Positions 32,478 through 42,271 of a stretch of 64,000 nucleotides of DNA are shown here, piece after piece (within the stretch, counting starts at the first letter, position 1; each line of letters starts with the position of its first letter). The stretch comes from Pseudoflavonifractor sp. AF19-9AC (lineage in GTDB: Bacteria > Bacillota > Clostridia > Oscillospirales > Oscillospiraceae): the NCBI RefSeq assembly GCF_003478995.1, contig NZ_QUGI01000002.1, positions 90,276-154,275 on the forward strand. The letters run 5' to 3'. The position numbers and the translations under genes are program-made. Below the pieces are notes generated by a model. That model saw nothing but the letters and a program-made list of their open reading frames with translations. It was not told the DNA's origin and searched no databases.

Positions 32478-35400
32478 TTACACCGTCTCCTCCTTGGGGG
32501 CAGGCTTGGGCTTGCGGCGGAAGATATGGCTGAGGTTATCAATGACGGAGTAGTAGACCGGGGTAAAGATCAGGGTGATGATGGTGGAAATGACCATGCC
32601 GCTGATCATGGTGATGCCCATATCAGACATCATCTCGTTGGTGTCGCCGATGCCCAGGGCCATGGGCACCAGGGCCAGGATGGTGGTGAGGGTGGTCATG
32701 AGCACGGGCCGGATACGCAGGGGGCAGGCGTGGAGGATGGCCTCCTGGCGGCTCTCGCCCCGCTCCCGGCGCTGACGGATGTAGTCCACCAGGATGATGG
32801 AGGCGTTGACCACGGTACCTGCCAGCATGATGAGGGCCACCAGAGAGATCATGGACAGGTCCCGTCCGGTGACCGGCAGGGCAAACAGAGCGCCGCTGAA
32901 GGCCACGGGCAGAATCATCATGACGATGACGGGCATGAGGAAGGACTCAAACTGGGAGGCCAGGACGAAGTACACCAGGCCCAGGGCCACAACCAGAGCC
33001 AGCAGCAGGTCGGAGAAGCTGTCCATCATGTCGGTGTAGGCGCCGGAAATCTGGGCGGTGTAGCCGTCGGGCAGGGCGTAGCTGTCCAGAATGGCCTGGA
33101 TCTTGGCAGTCATGGCGGTGGTATCGCCGCTGATGGTGTCGCCCGCCACAGAAATCTGCCGGGCCTGGTTCACACGGGTGATGGTCTGGGGAGCCTGGAT
33201 AATCTCCACCTGGGCCACCGAGGACAGGGGCACCGTGCCGCCGTAGGCGGTGGTGACAGGCATGGAGCGCAGGGCGTCCAGGTTCTCCCCGGCCACGCCG
33301 TCGCCCCGGACCACCACGTCCAGCTCCTTGTTGTCGATGGTGACGGTGGTGGCGGTGGCGCCGGACAGCTCCGAGCGCACCGCCGCGCCGATGGTGGCGG
33401 CGGTGAGGCCGTACTGGGAGGCGGCTTCCCGGTTGATGGTGACGGTGACCTGGTCCACCCGCTTGGCGGCGGAGGTGGTCACATCCACGGCGTCCTCCAG
33501 CTGGGCAATCTGCTCAGCCAGGTCGCCGGCAATGAGGGTCAGGGTGTTGTAGTCGGTGCCGGTGATGTCTACGCTGATGTCCTGGCCGCCCATGAGCGCG
33601 GTCATGTCCGAGGCGGAGACGGTGATCTCACAGCCGGCGATGTCCGCCAGAGCGGTGCGCAGGCCGTTGGCCACCTGCTGGCTGGTGCGGGTGCGCTCAC
33701 TTTTGTCCACCAGGGTCAGATTCACCGAGGCGGACTCAGGCTGGGTGATATAGTAGACGTTGTCCAGCTCGGGCACCGTCTCCTCCACCACAGCTACCAC
33801 CCGGTCGGCAATGGCGGTGGTCTGCTCCACCTCCGAACCGATGGGGGTGCTGACGGAGACAGTCACCATGCCCTGGTCCATCTCGGGCATGAGCACCATC
33901 TTGGTGGACAGGCAGGAGACGGTGAACAGAACCACCAGGGCCACCGAGGCCAGCATACCCAGGGTCAGATGGCGGGTGAAGAAGGCCAGCACCTTGGTGT
34001 ACCAGTCCATAAGGGGCAGAGATTTGCGGGTGCTCTTCCGCTGGGCCTTTTTCAGAGCCTGGCGGCGCACCCGGTTCTCATCCAGCAGGAAGTAACACAG
34101 CAGGGGCACCAGGGTGACGGCAATGACCAGAGAGCCCAGGATCAGGAAGGCAATGGTGAGGCAGAAGTCCTTGAACAGCATACCGGCAATGCCTCCGCTG
34201 AGGCCCAGGGGCAGGAACACGGCCACGGTGGTGAGGGTGGAGGCGGTGAGGGAGGTGAAGACCTCTTTGGTGCCGTCCACGCAGGACTCCATGCGGCTGT
34301 GGCCCTCGCCGGCGTAGCGGTAGATGTTCTCCAGCACCACGATGGAGTTGTCCACGATCATGCCCACGCCCATGGCGATGCCGCCCAGGGACATCATGTT
34401 CAGGGTGAGGTCAAAGACGTTCATCAGCACGAACACGGTGAGAATACAAACGGGCATGGACACGGCGATGGTGGCGGTGGCGCCCCAGCGGCGCAGGAAG
34501 AGGAACACCACAATGGCGGCCAGCACTACGCCCAGAATGATGTTCTGGATGGCGGACTCCACAGAGAGGTTAATGTAGTCGGAGGCCAGATAGGGAATGG
34601 CGTAGGCCACCGCGGCGTTTTTCTCCTTTAGCTCCGCCATGGCCTTGGCCACCGCCTGGGCGGTGGCGGCCTCGTTGGCGCCGGACTGCTTGGAGACCTG
34701 GAGGATGACGCAGGCGGTGCCGTCCGTCTTGGCCACCGTGTCCGCGTCCAGGTTCTCCAAAGAGATGTCGGCCACCTCCGAGAGGCGCACCGAGCCGCCG
34801 GTGGGCAGGGGGAGAATGACGTTGGCCACATCCTCCACAGTGCTCAGCTTGGCGTCGGTGGAAACGGTGAGGTGCTGAGACCCATTTTCCATCTCGCCGG
34901 CGGGGTAGAGGAGGTTCTCTGCGGCCAGAATCTGGGCGATGTAGGAGCTGGACAGCCCCAGGCCGGCGGCCCGGGTGTTGTCGATCTCCACGGCCACCTG
35001 CTGGCTTACGCCGCCGGAGACGGTGACCTGCGCCACGCCGTCAATGCGCTCCAAAGCGGGGGCCACCGTGTCCTCCGCCAGGGCCTGGACGGAGGCCAGG
35101 TCCTCTCCCATGAGGGCGATCATGGCCGAGGGCATCAGGTCGCTGACGTTGATGTTGACGATGACCGGGTCGGTGGCACCGTCGGGCAGGGAGAGCATAT
35201 CAAACTTCTCCCGCAGCTTGGTGGCGGCAATGTCCAGGTCGGTGCCGTCCACATAGGTGATCTGGACCTGGCTCACTCCGTCGGAGGAGGAGGACTGCAC
35301 GCCGTCCACGCCGGGCACCGACATGATGGCCGACTCCAGGGGGCGGGTGACCAGCTCCTCCATGTCGCTGGGGTTGGCGCCGTTGTAGTAGCACAGGACC

Positions 35401-35540
35401 ACGGCGGCGGGGGCCTCAATGTCCGGGAGGAGGGACATCTGGAGCTGGGTGGTGAAGACCACACCGAAGATGGAAACCATGATGACCGCCATGAGGGTGG
35501 TCACCTTGTGCTTGATGCAGAATTTTGCGATGCTGCTCAC
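32478..35540 (-). CDS. RND efflux transporter permease (AcrB/HAE family)
   Basis: The 1020-residue permease has twelve membrane segments in the 1+5+1+5 arrangement with two large extracytoplasmic loops. The proton-relay block GGIAMGVGMIVDNSIVVLENIYR (two Asp/Asn positions of TM4) and the second-half GTVVNASIILVDYIRQRR are clear. It would expel hydrophobic or amphiphilic compounds using the proton gradient. The GTG start lies behind GGAGGGCTGAGG, four bases after the adaptor stop. Last gene of the TetR-TolC-adaptor-permease operon. Confidence 0.94.
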   Translation of the reverse strand: MSSIAKFCIKHKVTTLMAVIMVSIFGVVFTTQLQMSLLPDIEAPAAVVLCYYNGANPSDMEELVTRPLESAIMSVPGVDGVQSSSSDGVSQVQITYVDGTDLDIAATKLREKFDMLSLPDGATDPVIVNINVSDLMPSAMIALMGEDLASVQALAEDTVAPALERIDGVAQVTVSGGVSQQVAVEIDNTRAAGLGLSSSYIAQILAAENLLYPAGEMENGSQHLTVSTDAKLSTVEDVANVILPLPTGGSVRLSEVADISLENLDADTVAKTDGTACVILQVSKQSGANEAATAQAVAKAMAELKEKNAAVAYAIPYLASDYINLSVESAIQNIILGVVLAAIVVFLFLRRWGATATIAVSMPVCILTVFVLMNVFDLTLNMMSLGGIAMGVGMIVDNSIVVLENIYRYAGEGHSRMESCVDGTKEVFTSLTASTLTTVAVFLPLGLSGGIAGMLFKDFCLTIAFLILGSLVIAVTLVPLLCYFLLDENRVRRQALKKAQRKSTRKSLPLMDWYTKVLAFFTRHLTLGMLASVALVVLFTVSCLSTKMVLMPEMDQGMVTVSVSTPIGSEVEQTTAIADRVVAVVEETVPELDNVYYITQPESASVNLTLVDKSERTRTSQQVANGLRTALADIAGCEITVSASDMTALMGGQDISVDITGTDYNTLTLIAGDLAEQIAQLEDAVDVTTSAAKRVDQVTVTINREAASQYGLTAATIGAAVRSELSGATATTVTIDNKELDVVVRGDGVAGENLDALRSMPVTTAYGGTVPLSSVAQVEIIQAPQTITRVNQARQISVAGDTISGDTTAMTAKIQAILDSYALPDGYTAQISGAYTDMMDSFSDLLLALVVALGLVYFVLASQFESFLMPVIVMMILPVAFSGALFALPVTGRDLSMISLVALIMLAGTVVNASIILVDYIRQRRERGESRQEAILHACPLRIRPVLMTTLTTILALVPMALGIGDTNEMMSDMGITMISGMVISTIITLIFTPVYYSVIDNLSHIFRRKPKPAPKEETV

Positions 35541-35544
35541 AGCC

Positions 35545-36723
35545 TCAGCCCTCCCCGGACACGACCCGCACCGGATCGCCGTCAGACAGGTAGGCCTGGC
35601 CCACCGTCACCAGCTGCTGGCCGGGCTGGAGGCCGGAGGTGATCTCCGTGACGCCGTTGCCGGTGAGGCCGGTGGTGACGGCCACCTGCTTGGCCACGCC
35701 CTCTTCCACCACAAAGACGTGCTGCTCCGTGCCGCTGGTGAGGATGGCCTCGGTGGGCACCACCACCGCATTTTCCGAGGCATCGGTGCGGAAGGTGACG
35801 TCGGCAAACATGCCGCTGAGCAGTCCGCTCACATCGGCGGGCACGGAGAGGGTGACGGTATAGAGCTTGGTCTGGGCGTTGGCGGTCTGCTCCACCGCAC
35901 GGATCTGGGCGGTAAAGGTGGTGTCAATGGCGGACACGGTGACTTCCGCCTCGTCCCCGATGGCCAGCTTGGGCACCAGGGCCTCAGACACGGAGACGGA
36001 CACCTTCATCTGCTCCGGCCCGTCAATGACGGCCACAGGCATGGAGGGGGAGACGAAGGCATTTTCCACCGCGTTGAGGGACACCAGGGTGCCCGCGGTG
36101 GGGGCAATCACGTTGCCCTGACTGTCCACATCCTCCAGGAGGGTGGACAGCTGCTCCACGTTGGACTTGGCGCTCTGCATCCCGGCCTCCAGCTGGGCCA
36201 GGGTGGAGGTGCGGCCCGCCTCGGCCTGCTGGAGGGACAGCTCTGCCTGATCGATCTCCAGCTGGGAGGCGGCCCCGATTTCAAAGAGGGCCTTCAGGTT
36301 GTCCAGGTTGGTCTGGGCCAGCTGGACCTGCTTGTCCAGAATGGCCTTCTGATCCTGGTAGCTCTGGGCGGCGGAGTCATAGCTGATGTTGGCCGCGTTG
36401 TAAGAGGAGAGGGTGCTGTCCAGATCCAGGGTGCAGATCTTCTGCCCCGCCTGAACGGTGTCGCCGGCCTCCACGTACACGGCGGTACACTTGACGCTGG
36501 AGACCACGAAGATAGAGGTCTCATTGTCGGCGGCAATCTTGCCGGACACCTTGTTTTCGGTGGCGATGTCGTCGGAGGTGACCTCCTGCACCTGGACGGC
36601 CACACCGGCGGCGGTCTGGCCGGAGGTATCTGTGCTGGTATCGGAGCTGCTTCCGCAGGCGGTGAGGGAGACGGCCAGGGCGGCGGCCAGGGCCAGGGAC
36701 ACAATTTGTTTTCTTGCCATCAT
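35545..36723 (-). CDS. RND efflux adaptor (membrane fusion) lipoprotein
   Basis: The 392-residue adaptor starts with a lipoprotein signal (VSLALAAALAVSLTACGSSS, lipid-modified Cys in LTAC). It continues with the barrel-sandwich/lipoyl halves (VYVEAGDTVQAGQKICTLD and VIAPTAGTLVSLNA), a coiled-coil hairpin between them (Gln/Ala/Leu-rich, ~residues 120-200) and beta-barrel and membrane-proximal domains (VFVVEEGVAKQVAVTTG). It links the permease to a TolC-like partner. First of two adjacent ATGs taken, behind AGGAGG. Operon with its neighbours on both sides. Confidence 0.93.
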   Translation of the reverse strand: MMARKQIVSLALAAALAVSLTACGSSSDTSTDTSGQTAAGVAVQVQEVTSDDIATENKVSGKIAADNETSIFVVSSVKCTAVYVEAGDTVQAGQKICTLDLDSTLSSYNAANISYDSAAQSYQDQKAILDKQVQLAQTNLDNLKALFEIGAASQLEIDQAELSLQQAEAGRTSTLAQLEAGMQSAKSNVEQLSTLLEDVDSQGNVIAPTAGTLVSLNAVENAFVSPSMPVAVIDGPEQMKVSVSVSEALVPKLAIGDEAEVTVSAIDTTFTAQIRAVEQTANAQTKLYTVTLSVPADVSGLLSGMFADVTFRTDASENAVVVPTEAILTSGTEQHVFVVEEGVAKQVAVTTGLTGNGVTEITSGLQPGQQLVTVGQAYLSDGDPVRVVSGEG

Positions 36724-36742
36724 AGTATGTAGGTCCTCCTGC

Positions 36743-38167
36743 TTAGTTCAAAATGCCGTAATCCACGGCCCAGCGATAGTTGTTGTAGGCGGAGAACAGG
36801 TTGCGCCGGGCGGTGTTCACCGTGTCCTGAGCGGTGTCCAGGTCATCCTTGGCGGTGAGCAGGGCGTTTTCGGAGATGGTGCCCTGCTCATATTTCAGCT
36901 GGTCCACGGCGTAGTTGTCCTGCTCCACGGCCAGGGCGGTCTGGGCCGCCTGGAGCACCTGCTGATAGTCCTTTACCTGGGCATACAGGGTGCGGAAGGA
37001 GAGCTCGAAGTTCTGCACCGCTCCATCATAGGTGTACTGAGCGGCCTGCCAGGCGTGCTGGGCCTGGACAAACTGGTATTTGCTCTCGTTATAATTGTAT
37101 TTTTTGCCCGCGTCCTTGTAGGTCTCCTCCGCGTCGTCCAGAGTCTTCTTGGCGGCATAGAGGGTGTAGCTGACCTCCTTGGCGGCGGCCAGATCGGCCT
37201 CCAGGTCCATGGCCTCCAGCTGCTGGTCGGTGACCTGAGGCAGGGCGGACAGGCGCAGGGTGCCGGTAATCTCGTCGCCTACCATGGACTGCAGATTCAT
37301 GGTCAGGGTGGAGATGGAGTTCTCCACGGTCTGCTTCTGGCTGACCAGGGTGGTCCGGCCCGACTTGGCCTGCTGGAGGGTGAGGGAGGAGATCTGCCCC
37401 AGCTCATAGCGCAGCTCCAGCTCCTCAATCTGTCGGTCCATGGCGTCCAGAGCCCGCTGGAGGGTGGCGTTGGTGGCCTGAAGCTCGCTGAGCTGGACGT
37501 ACATGCTCTCGGTCAGCAGCACCAGGTTGTTCTGGGTGTCCTCCAGCTGTCGGATGCCGTCGGCGGCCTCCTTCTGGGTGGTGCCGTCCTTGATGGCGTC
37601 AAACTGCTCCCGCACCGCGTCGTACTGGGTCTGGAGGGACTGGGCGGCGGAGGAATTGGACATGGAGACCATGCCCTGAAGCACTCCTTCAACAGCCTCC
37701 ATTCCTGGGGGAAGATCTATCATAGAGCCGCTGGTGATGAGTCCCCACTGCATATTGGCAATGTCGTTGAGGGTGTCCCGCAGCTCTTCCATAAGCTTGT
37801 CATAGTCGGTGGCCTCCACCTGGGCGATGGTCTCCTCCAGCACCAGGTAGTTGAGGTTCCCCGCCCGGACCCGGCTGTCCACGTTGGCAAAGGACAGGGA
37901 GCCCTCCGGATCGGGGTCAGGCTGGGGCGTCTCCTCGTCGGGGTCCTCCCCGTCCTCTCCCTCCGAATCCTCCGGGGCGCTTGTGTCCTCCCCGCCGGAC
38001 TCCTCCTGATCCGCCTGGACCTCTGTTTGGGTCGCTTCCTGTTCTTCCTGCTGCTCCACGGCGGAGGGATCCGGCTCCACCGGGTCCGCCGCCAGCACCG
38101 CGCCCCCGCACAGGCCCAAAGCCAGGGCTCCGGCCAGCATCAGGGCGGTGAGTTTCTGATTTGTCAT
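36743..38167 (-). CDS. TolC-family-like secreted coiled-coil protein
   Basis: The 474-residue protein has a signal peptide (TALMLAGALALGLCGGAVLAA) and then a very acidic Glu/Gln/Asp/Pro linker (~25-90). A long alpha-helical region follows with two halves rich in Gln, Ala and Leu: LEETIAQVEATDYDKLMEEL; QQAKSGRTTLVSQKQTVENS; LKYEQGTISENALLTAKDDLDTAQ. The repeated organisation is that of outer-membrane efflux proteins, but a typical outer-membrane beta-barrel is not obvious. The ATG follows AAGGAGGACG and overlaps the TetR stop by four bases. In a one-membrane Firmicute its partner layer is unclear. Confidence 0.82.
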   Translation of the reverse strand: MTNQKLTALMLAGALALGLCGGAVLAADPVEPDPSAVEQQEEQEATQTEVQADQEESGGEDTSAPEDSEGEDGEDPDEETPQPDPDPEGSLSFANVDSRVRAGNLNYLVLEETIAQVEATDYDKLMEELRDTLNDIANMQWGLITSGSMIDLPPGMEAVEGVLQGMVSMSNSSAAQSLQTQYDAVREQFDAIKDGTTQKEAADGIRQLEDTQNNLVLLTESMYVQLSELQATNATLQRALDAMDRQIEELELRYELGQISSLTLQQAKSGRTTLVSQKQTVENSISTLTMNLQSMVGDEITGTLRLSALPQVTDQQLEAMDLEADLAAAKEVSYTLYAAKKTLDDAEETYKDAGKKYNYNESKYQFVQAQHAWQAAQYTYDGAVQNFELSFRTLYAQVKDYQQVLQAAQTALAVEQDNYAVDQLKYEQGTISENALLTAKDDLDTAQDTVNTARRNLFSAYNNYRWAVDYGILN

Positions 38168-38808
38168 GTCCGTCCTCCTTCGTCGCTTTCCCGGTGGAAT
38201 TCCGGCTCCGCCAGGCTGCCCCGGCGGATAATATCCACCCGCTGCTGCAAAATGTCCCTTTGGGCTTCCCACTGGTCCGGCTTGCGCAGCGTGGTCATCA
38301 CCGCGCAGATCAGCGCGCCCATGAGCAAAAAGAAAATGTGTTCCAAAAAGCGGTGCTCCCCGCTCTGCAGCCCTTCGGTATCGATGTGCCGGGCCAGCTG
38401 GTCGGGCAGTATGGGCCGCTCCTCCCCCGCCATCCACTGCATATCCATGCCCTGGTTGCGCTGCATCACCCGGATGAAGCGGAGCAGCCGTTTGTCCGCG
38501 CTGCCCCCCCGGTGGACGAACCGGTCAAAGGCCGCCAGAGGCATGGCAAACAGATCACCCTGGCTCTTCACCAGGACCTCCTCCAGAACCTGGGTGAAGT
38601 AGGCCCACATGTCCCCCAGCAGGTAGGCGAACAGTTCATCCTTATCGGTGAAATACTGATAGAAGCTGCCCCGGGAGATTCGGGCCCCCTGAATGATCTT
38701 GTTGATGGACGCATCTGCGTAGCGCACCTGGGTAAATTCTCCCCAGGCCGCATCCAGCAGGCGCTGCCGCTTTTCCTCCGGCAATCGGAAAAAGGTACTG
38801 GTAGGCAT
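38164..38808 (-). CDS. TetR/AcrR-family repressor of the efflux operon
   Basis: The 214-residue regulator has an N-terminal TetR helix-turn-helix (RQRLLDAAWGEFTQVRYADASINKIIQGARISRGSFYQYFTDKDELF in order, residues ~13-60) and a C-terminal ligand-binding region with a hydrophobic helix (FFLLMGALICAVMTT). It is the first gene of the efflux operon (ATGA overlap with the TolC-like gene) and most likely represses its own promoter through two palindromes at 38826-38854 until a toxic ligand binds. GGAGG precedes the ATG. Confidence 0.92.
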   Translation of the reverse strand: MPTSTFFRLPEEKRQRLLDAAWGEFTQVRYADASINKIIQGARISRGSFYQYFTDKDELFAYLLGDMWAYFTQVLEEVLVKSQGDLFAMPLAAFDRFVHRGGSADKRLLRFIRVMQRNQGMDMQWMAGEERPILPDQLARHIDTEGLQSGEHRFLEHIFFLLMGALICAVMTTLRKPDQWEAQRDILQQRVDIIRRGSLAEPEFHRESDEGGRT

Positions 38809-38825
38809 AGCAGACCTCCAAAATA

Positions 38826-38854
38826 TGACAGGTTGTCATTGTGACAGGCTGTCA
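38826..38854 (-). promoter_or_regulatory. Tandem operators for the TetR repressor
   Basis: Two near-identical palindromes, TGACAGGTTGTCA (38826-38838) and TGACAGGCTGTCA (38842-38854), lie 16 bp apart between the -10 box and the ribosome site. Each has TGACA/TGTCA arms. Confidence 0.85.
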
Positions 38855-38857
38855 CAA

Positions 38858-38886
38858 ATTATACGCACCCCCCATTTTCCTGTCAA
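38858..38886 (-). promoter_or_regulatory. Perfect consensus promoter of the efflux operon
   Basis: TTGACA (38881-38886), 17 bases, TATAAT (38858-38863) on the minus strand, exactly consensus in both boxes and spacing. Confidence 0.93.
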
Positions 38887-38953
38887 GGCGGCTGGGCGTA
38901 AAGATTATGTAAGAATTCCGGCCTGCTCCGGCGGGGAATTCCCGCTGTTCCTC

Positions 38954-38982
38954 TTGTAAAAGGAGAAAAAAAGCATTATAAT
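38954..38982 (+). promoter_or_regulatory. Promoter of asnS
   Basis: TTGTAA (38954-38959), 17 bases, TATAAT (38977-38982). Confidence 0.8.
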
Positions 38983-39039
38983 GAAAAGACCCGGTCTTTC
39001 CGGGCTTATTTGTCTGATCATGATATGGAGAGGAATGCT

Positions 39040-40434
<1,395 letters not shown>

Positions 40435-40461
40435 GCATCTCTAAGCCCTCGCCGGGCAGGC

Positions 40462-40520
40462 GTTCTTTTTCTTGCAAGAAAAAGAACCAAAAAGAACTTA
40501 AGCGCAAAACTTCGTTTTGC
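40462..40520 (+). repeat. Dispersed double-hairpin repeat, copy B
   Basis: A perfect 26-base palindrome (40462-40487; arm GTTCTTTTTCTTG) is followed by CAAAAAGAACTTA and a second hairpin, GCAAAAC (40504-40510) with GTTTTGC (40514-40520). Architecture and linker match copy A at 31277-31345. It lies downstream of asnS. Confidence 0.7.
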
Positions 40521-40535
40521 TTCCTGGGAAGAACG

Positions 40536-40570
40536 AAAACAGGAGGGACGCACAGCGTCCCTCCTGTTTT
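40536..40570. terminator. Terminator between asnS and the small membrane gene
   Basis: AAAACAGGAGGGACGC (40536-40551) pairs perfectly with GCGTCCCTCCTGTTTT (40555-40570); suitable for both strands. Confidence 0.92.
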
Positions 40571-40596
40571 ATATTATAAATGTCAGCATCTGCTGT

Positions 40597-40770
40597 CTAA
40601 TCCCCCCGCATCAGCTCTGGGTTCAGATAAATAAATATTCCTGCCCCGGGAAGAATTAGGAACAGACTGTACTCACCTAAAACAGACTGAGCTAGAATGG
40701 ACAGCACCAGACAAAACAGGACAGCCACAGTTCCAACCAGAAGCCTGACCCACATAGGCCACTTCATCAT
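40597..40770 (-). CDS. Small two-helix membrane protein
   Basis: The ~57-residue product (starting MMKWPMW) has two hydrophobic stretches (VRLLVGTVAVLFCLVLSILA and SLFLILPGAGIFIYL) and a short charged end. The family was not recognised. The ATG pair at 40770/40767 follows GGTGGGA and is fixed by a promoter whose -10 is at 40806-40811; an in-frame GTG at 40800 would fall before the transcript start. Divergent from an XRE gene. Confidence 0.6.
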   Translation of the reverse strand: MMKWPMWVRLLVGTVAVLFCLVLSILAQSVLGEYSLFLILPGAGIFIYLNPELMRGD

Positions 40771-40805
40771 AGTTTCCCACCACGCAAAATTCGTTATCAC
40801 GAAAC

Positions 40806-40834
40806 ATTATAATATACGAAGTGGATAAACTCAA
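40806..40834 (-). promoter_or_regulatory. Promoter of the small membrane gene
   Basis: Minus-strand TTGAGT (40829-40834), 17 bases, TATAAT (40806-40811). The -10 overlaps a second TATAAT on the plus strand (40808-40813). Confidence 0.7.
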
Positions 40835-40870
40835 CTCATAAATTCTTTATTGCGAATTATGGGTGAGGCT

Positions 40871-41107
40871 ATGCAAAAGATTCGACCGGATCTGGATATT
40901 GGACACAACATTCAGGCGCTGCGCCGCAGAGCAGGTATGACCCAGGACCAGGTAGTGGCGAAACTCCAGCTGATGGGCCTGAGTATTTCCAAAAGCACTT
41001 ATGCAAAGCTGGAAACCAATCGCATGAACATCAAAGTAAGTGAACTGGTGGCGCTGAAAGAGATTTTTCAGGCGGAATATCAGGACTTTTTTGTTGGATT
41101 GGGTTGA
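40871..41107 (+). CDS. Small XRE-family DNA-binding protein
   Basis: The 78-residue protein consists of little more than one Cro/C1-type helix-turn-helix (IGHNIQALRRRAGMTQDQVVAKLQL, then SKSTYAKLETNR). Its targets are unknown; autoregulation or control of the divergent membrane peptide is plausible. The start at 40871 follows GGGTGAGG closely; an ATG at 40859 is an alternative. Followed by a strong terminator. Confidence 0.8.
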   Translation: MQKIRPDLDIGHNIQALRRRAGMTQDQVVAKLQLMGLSISKSTYAKLETNRMNIKVSELVALKEIFQAEYQDFFVGLG

Positions 41108-41113
41108 GAAACG

Positions 41114-41149
41114 AAACGAGGAGGGACACTGCGTGTCACTCCTCGTTTT
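41114..41149 (+). terminator. Terminator of the XRE gene
   Basis: AAACGAGGAG-G-GACAC pairs with GTGTC-A-CTCCTCGTTT across a TGC loop, followed by Ts. The opposite strand may serve the convergent dehydrogenase gene. Confidence 0.88.
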
Positions 41150-41164
41150 CTTATGTATGAATGA

Positions 41165-42103
41165 TCAGCGTACCCGGTTCATCAAGGGCTCTCCGGCCAG
41201 GTAGCGGCGCAGGTTTTCCAGCGCGATTTCGATGCACTTCTTGCGGGTGATCTCCAGCCGCATACCGCCGGCCACATGGGGGGTGATGAGCAGGTTGGGG
41301 ATGTCCCACAGGGGGCTGTCCTCCGGCAGGGGCTCGGGCACCGTCACGTCCAGAGCCGCTCCCCACAGCTTGCCCTTCTCCATGGCCCGGCCAAGAGCGT
41401 CCTGGTCCAGGGCGGAGCCCCGTCCGGCGTTGATAAAGATGGCGTCGTCCTTCATAAGGCCGATGCGCCGCTCGTCCATCAGTCCGGCGCTCTGGGCGTT
41501 GTGGGGCAGGCAGAGGGCCACCACATCCGCCTGGGGCAGCAGCTCGTCCAGCTTCTCCAGGGGGAACACCTCATCAAAGCCCTCCACCGGTCCGCGCACT
41601 GTCCGCTTGAGACCGATGGTGTGGGCCCCCAGGGCACGGCACATGCCTGCGAAGGTAGAGCCGATGTGTCCCGCACCCACCACCAGCACGGTGCCGCCGT
41701 AGATGGTCTTCATGATACCCTCATCCGCCCAGCGGTGCTGCTTTTGGCTGTCCCGGTAGGTGGGCAGGCGGCGGCACAGGGCCATCACGCTGGCCAGCAT
41801 GTGCTCGGCCACGCTCAGGCTGTTGCTGCCGCTGGAGGAGGACATGATCACCCCCGGAGGCAGGATGCCCTCCCCCTCGTACTCGTCTGTTCCCGCCCAC
41901 ATGGTCTGCAGCCACTTGAGGTTCCGGGCGTAGTGCAGCTCCTCGGCCTTGGGCCAGCCCAAAATGATGGTGGCCTCCTCCAGCTGCTGAGGGGTGACCG
42001 ATTTCCGCCCGGCGTACACATGGACGGCGTCCGGGGCCAGGGCCTCAAATTTCTCCCGGTCCTCCTCCTTCAGGGGGAGCAGGTTCAAAATATGTTCCGA
42101 CAT
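41165..42103 (-). CDS. D-isomer 2-hydroxyacid dehydrogenase family protein
   Basis: The 312-residue NAD-dependent oxidoreductase has the Rossmann motif VLVVGAGHIGSTFAG (GxGxxG), the NAD-binding INAGRGSALDQDAL with its catalytic Arg neighbourhood, the PEPLPEDSPLWDIPNLLITPHVAGG block containing the catalytic His, and an N-terminal substrate domain (WLQTMWAGTDEYEG). It resembles GhrA/phosphoglycerate-dehydrogenase-like reductases acting on glyoxylate or 2-oxo acids; the substrate is not certain. AAAGGAG precedes the ATG and a promoter lies at 42140-42168. Confidence 0.92.
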   Translation of the reverse strand: MSEHILNLLPLKEEDREKFEALAPDAVHVYAGRKSVTPQQLEEATIILGWPKAEELHYARNLKWLQTMWAGTDEYEGEGILPPGVIMSSSSGSNSLSVAEHMLASVMALCRRLPTYRDSQKQHRWADEGIMKTIYGGTVLVVGAGHIGSTFAGMCRALGAHTIGLKRTVRGPVEGFDEVFPLEKLDELLPQADVVALCLPHNAQSAGLMDERRIGLMKDDAIFINAGRGSALDQDALGRAMEKGKLWGAALDVTVPEPLPEDSPLWDIPNLLITPHVAGGMRLEITRKKCIEIALENLRRYLAGEPLMNRVR

Positions 42104-42139
42104 GGGGGTGCTCCTTTCGTTTCAAAGCTCTTTGCCCCC

Positions 42140-42168
42140 ATTATACGGGCTCCCTCTCCCTTTGGCAA
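42140..42168 (-). promoter_or_regulatory. Promoter of the 2-hydroxyacid dehydrogenase
   Basis: Minus-strand TTGCCA (42163-42168), 17 bases, TATAAT (42140-42145). Confidence 0.82.
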
Positions 42169-42184
42169 GGGGCTTTCTTTCGCC

Positions 42185-42213
42185 TTTACTCCCCGGACAA
42201 TGTGTGGTAGAAT
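42185..42213 (+). promoter_or_regulatory. Promoter of recG
   Basis: TTTACT (42185-42190), 17 bases, TAGAAT (42208-42213). Confidence 0.7.
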
Positions 42214-42271
42214 AGCGGAAAGCGGCTGATTTCAGCCGTTTTCACTGCCATTACAGACAGGAGGTGCCCCT

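Noticed and set aside
32469..34631. A 720-codon plus-strand frame opposite the RND permease
   Set aside because: Antisense artefact with Gly/His/Gln bias and no start signal; the permease has all family motifs.
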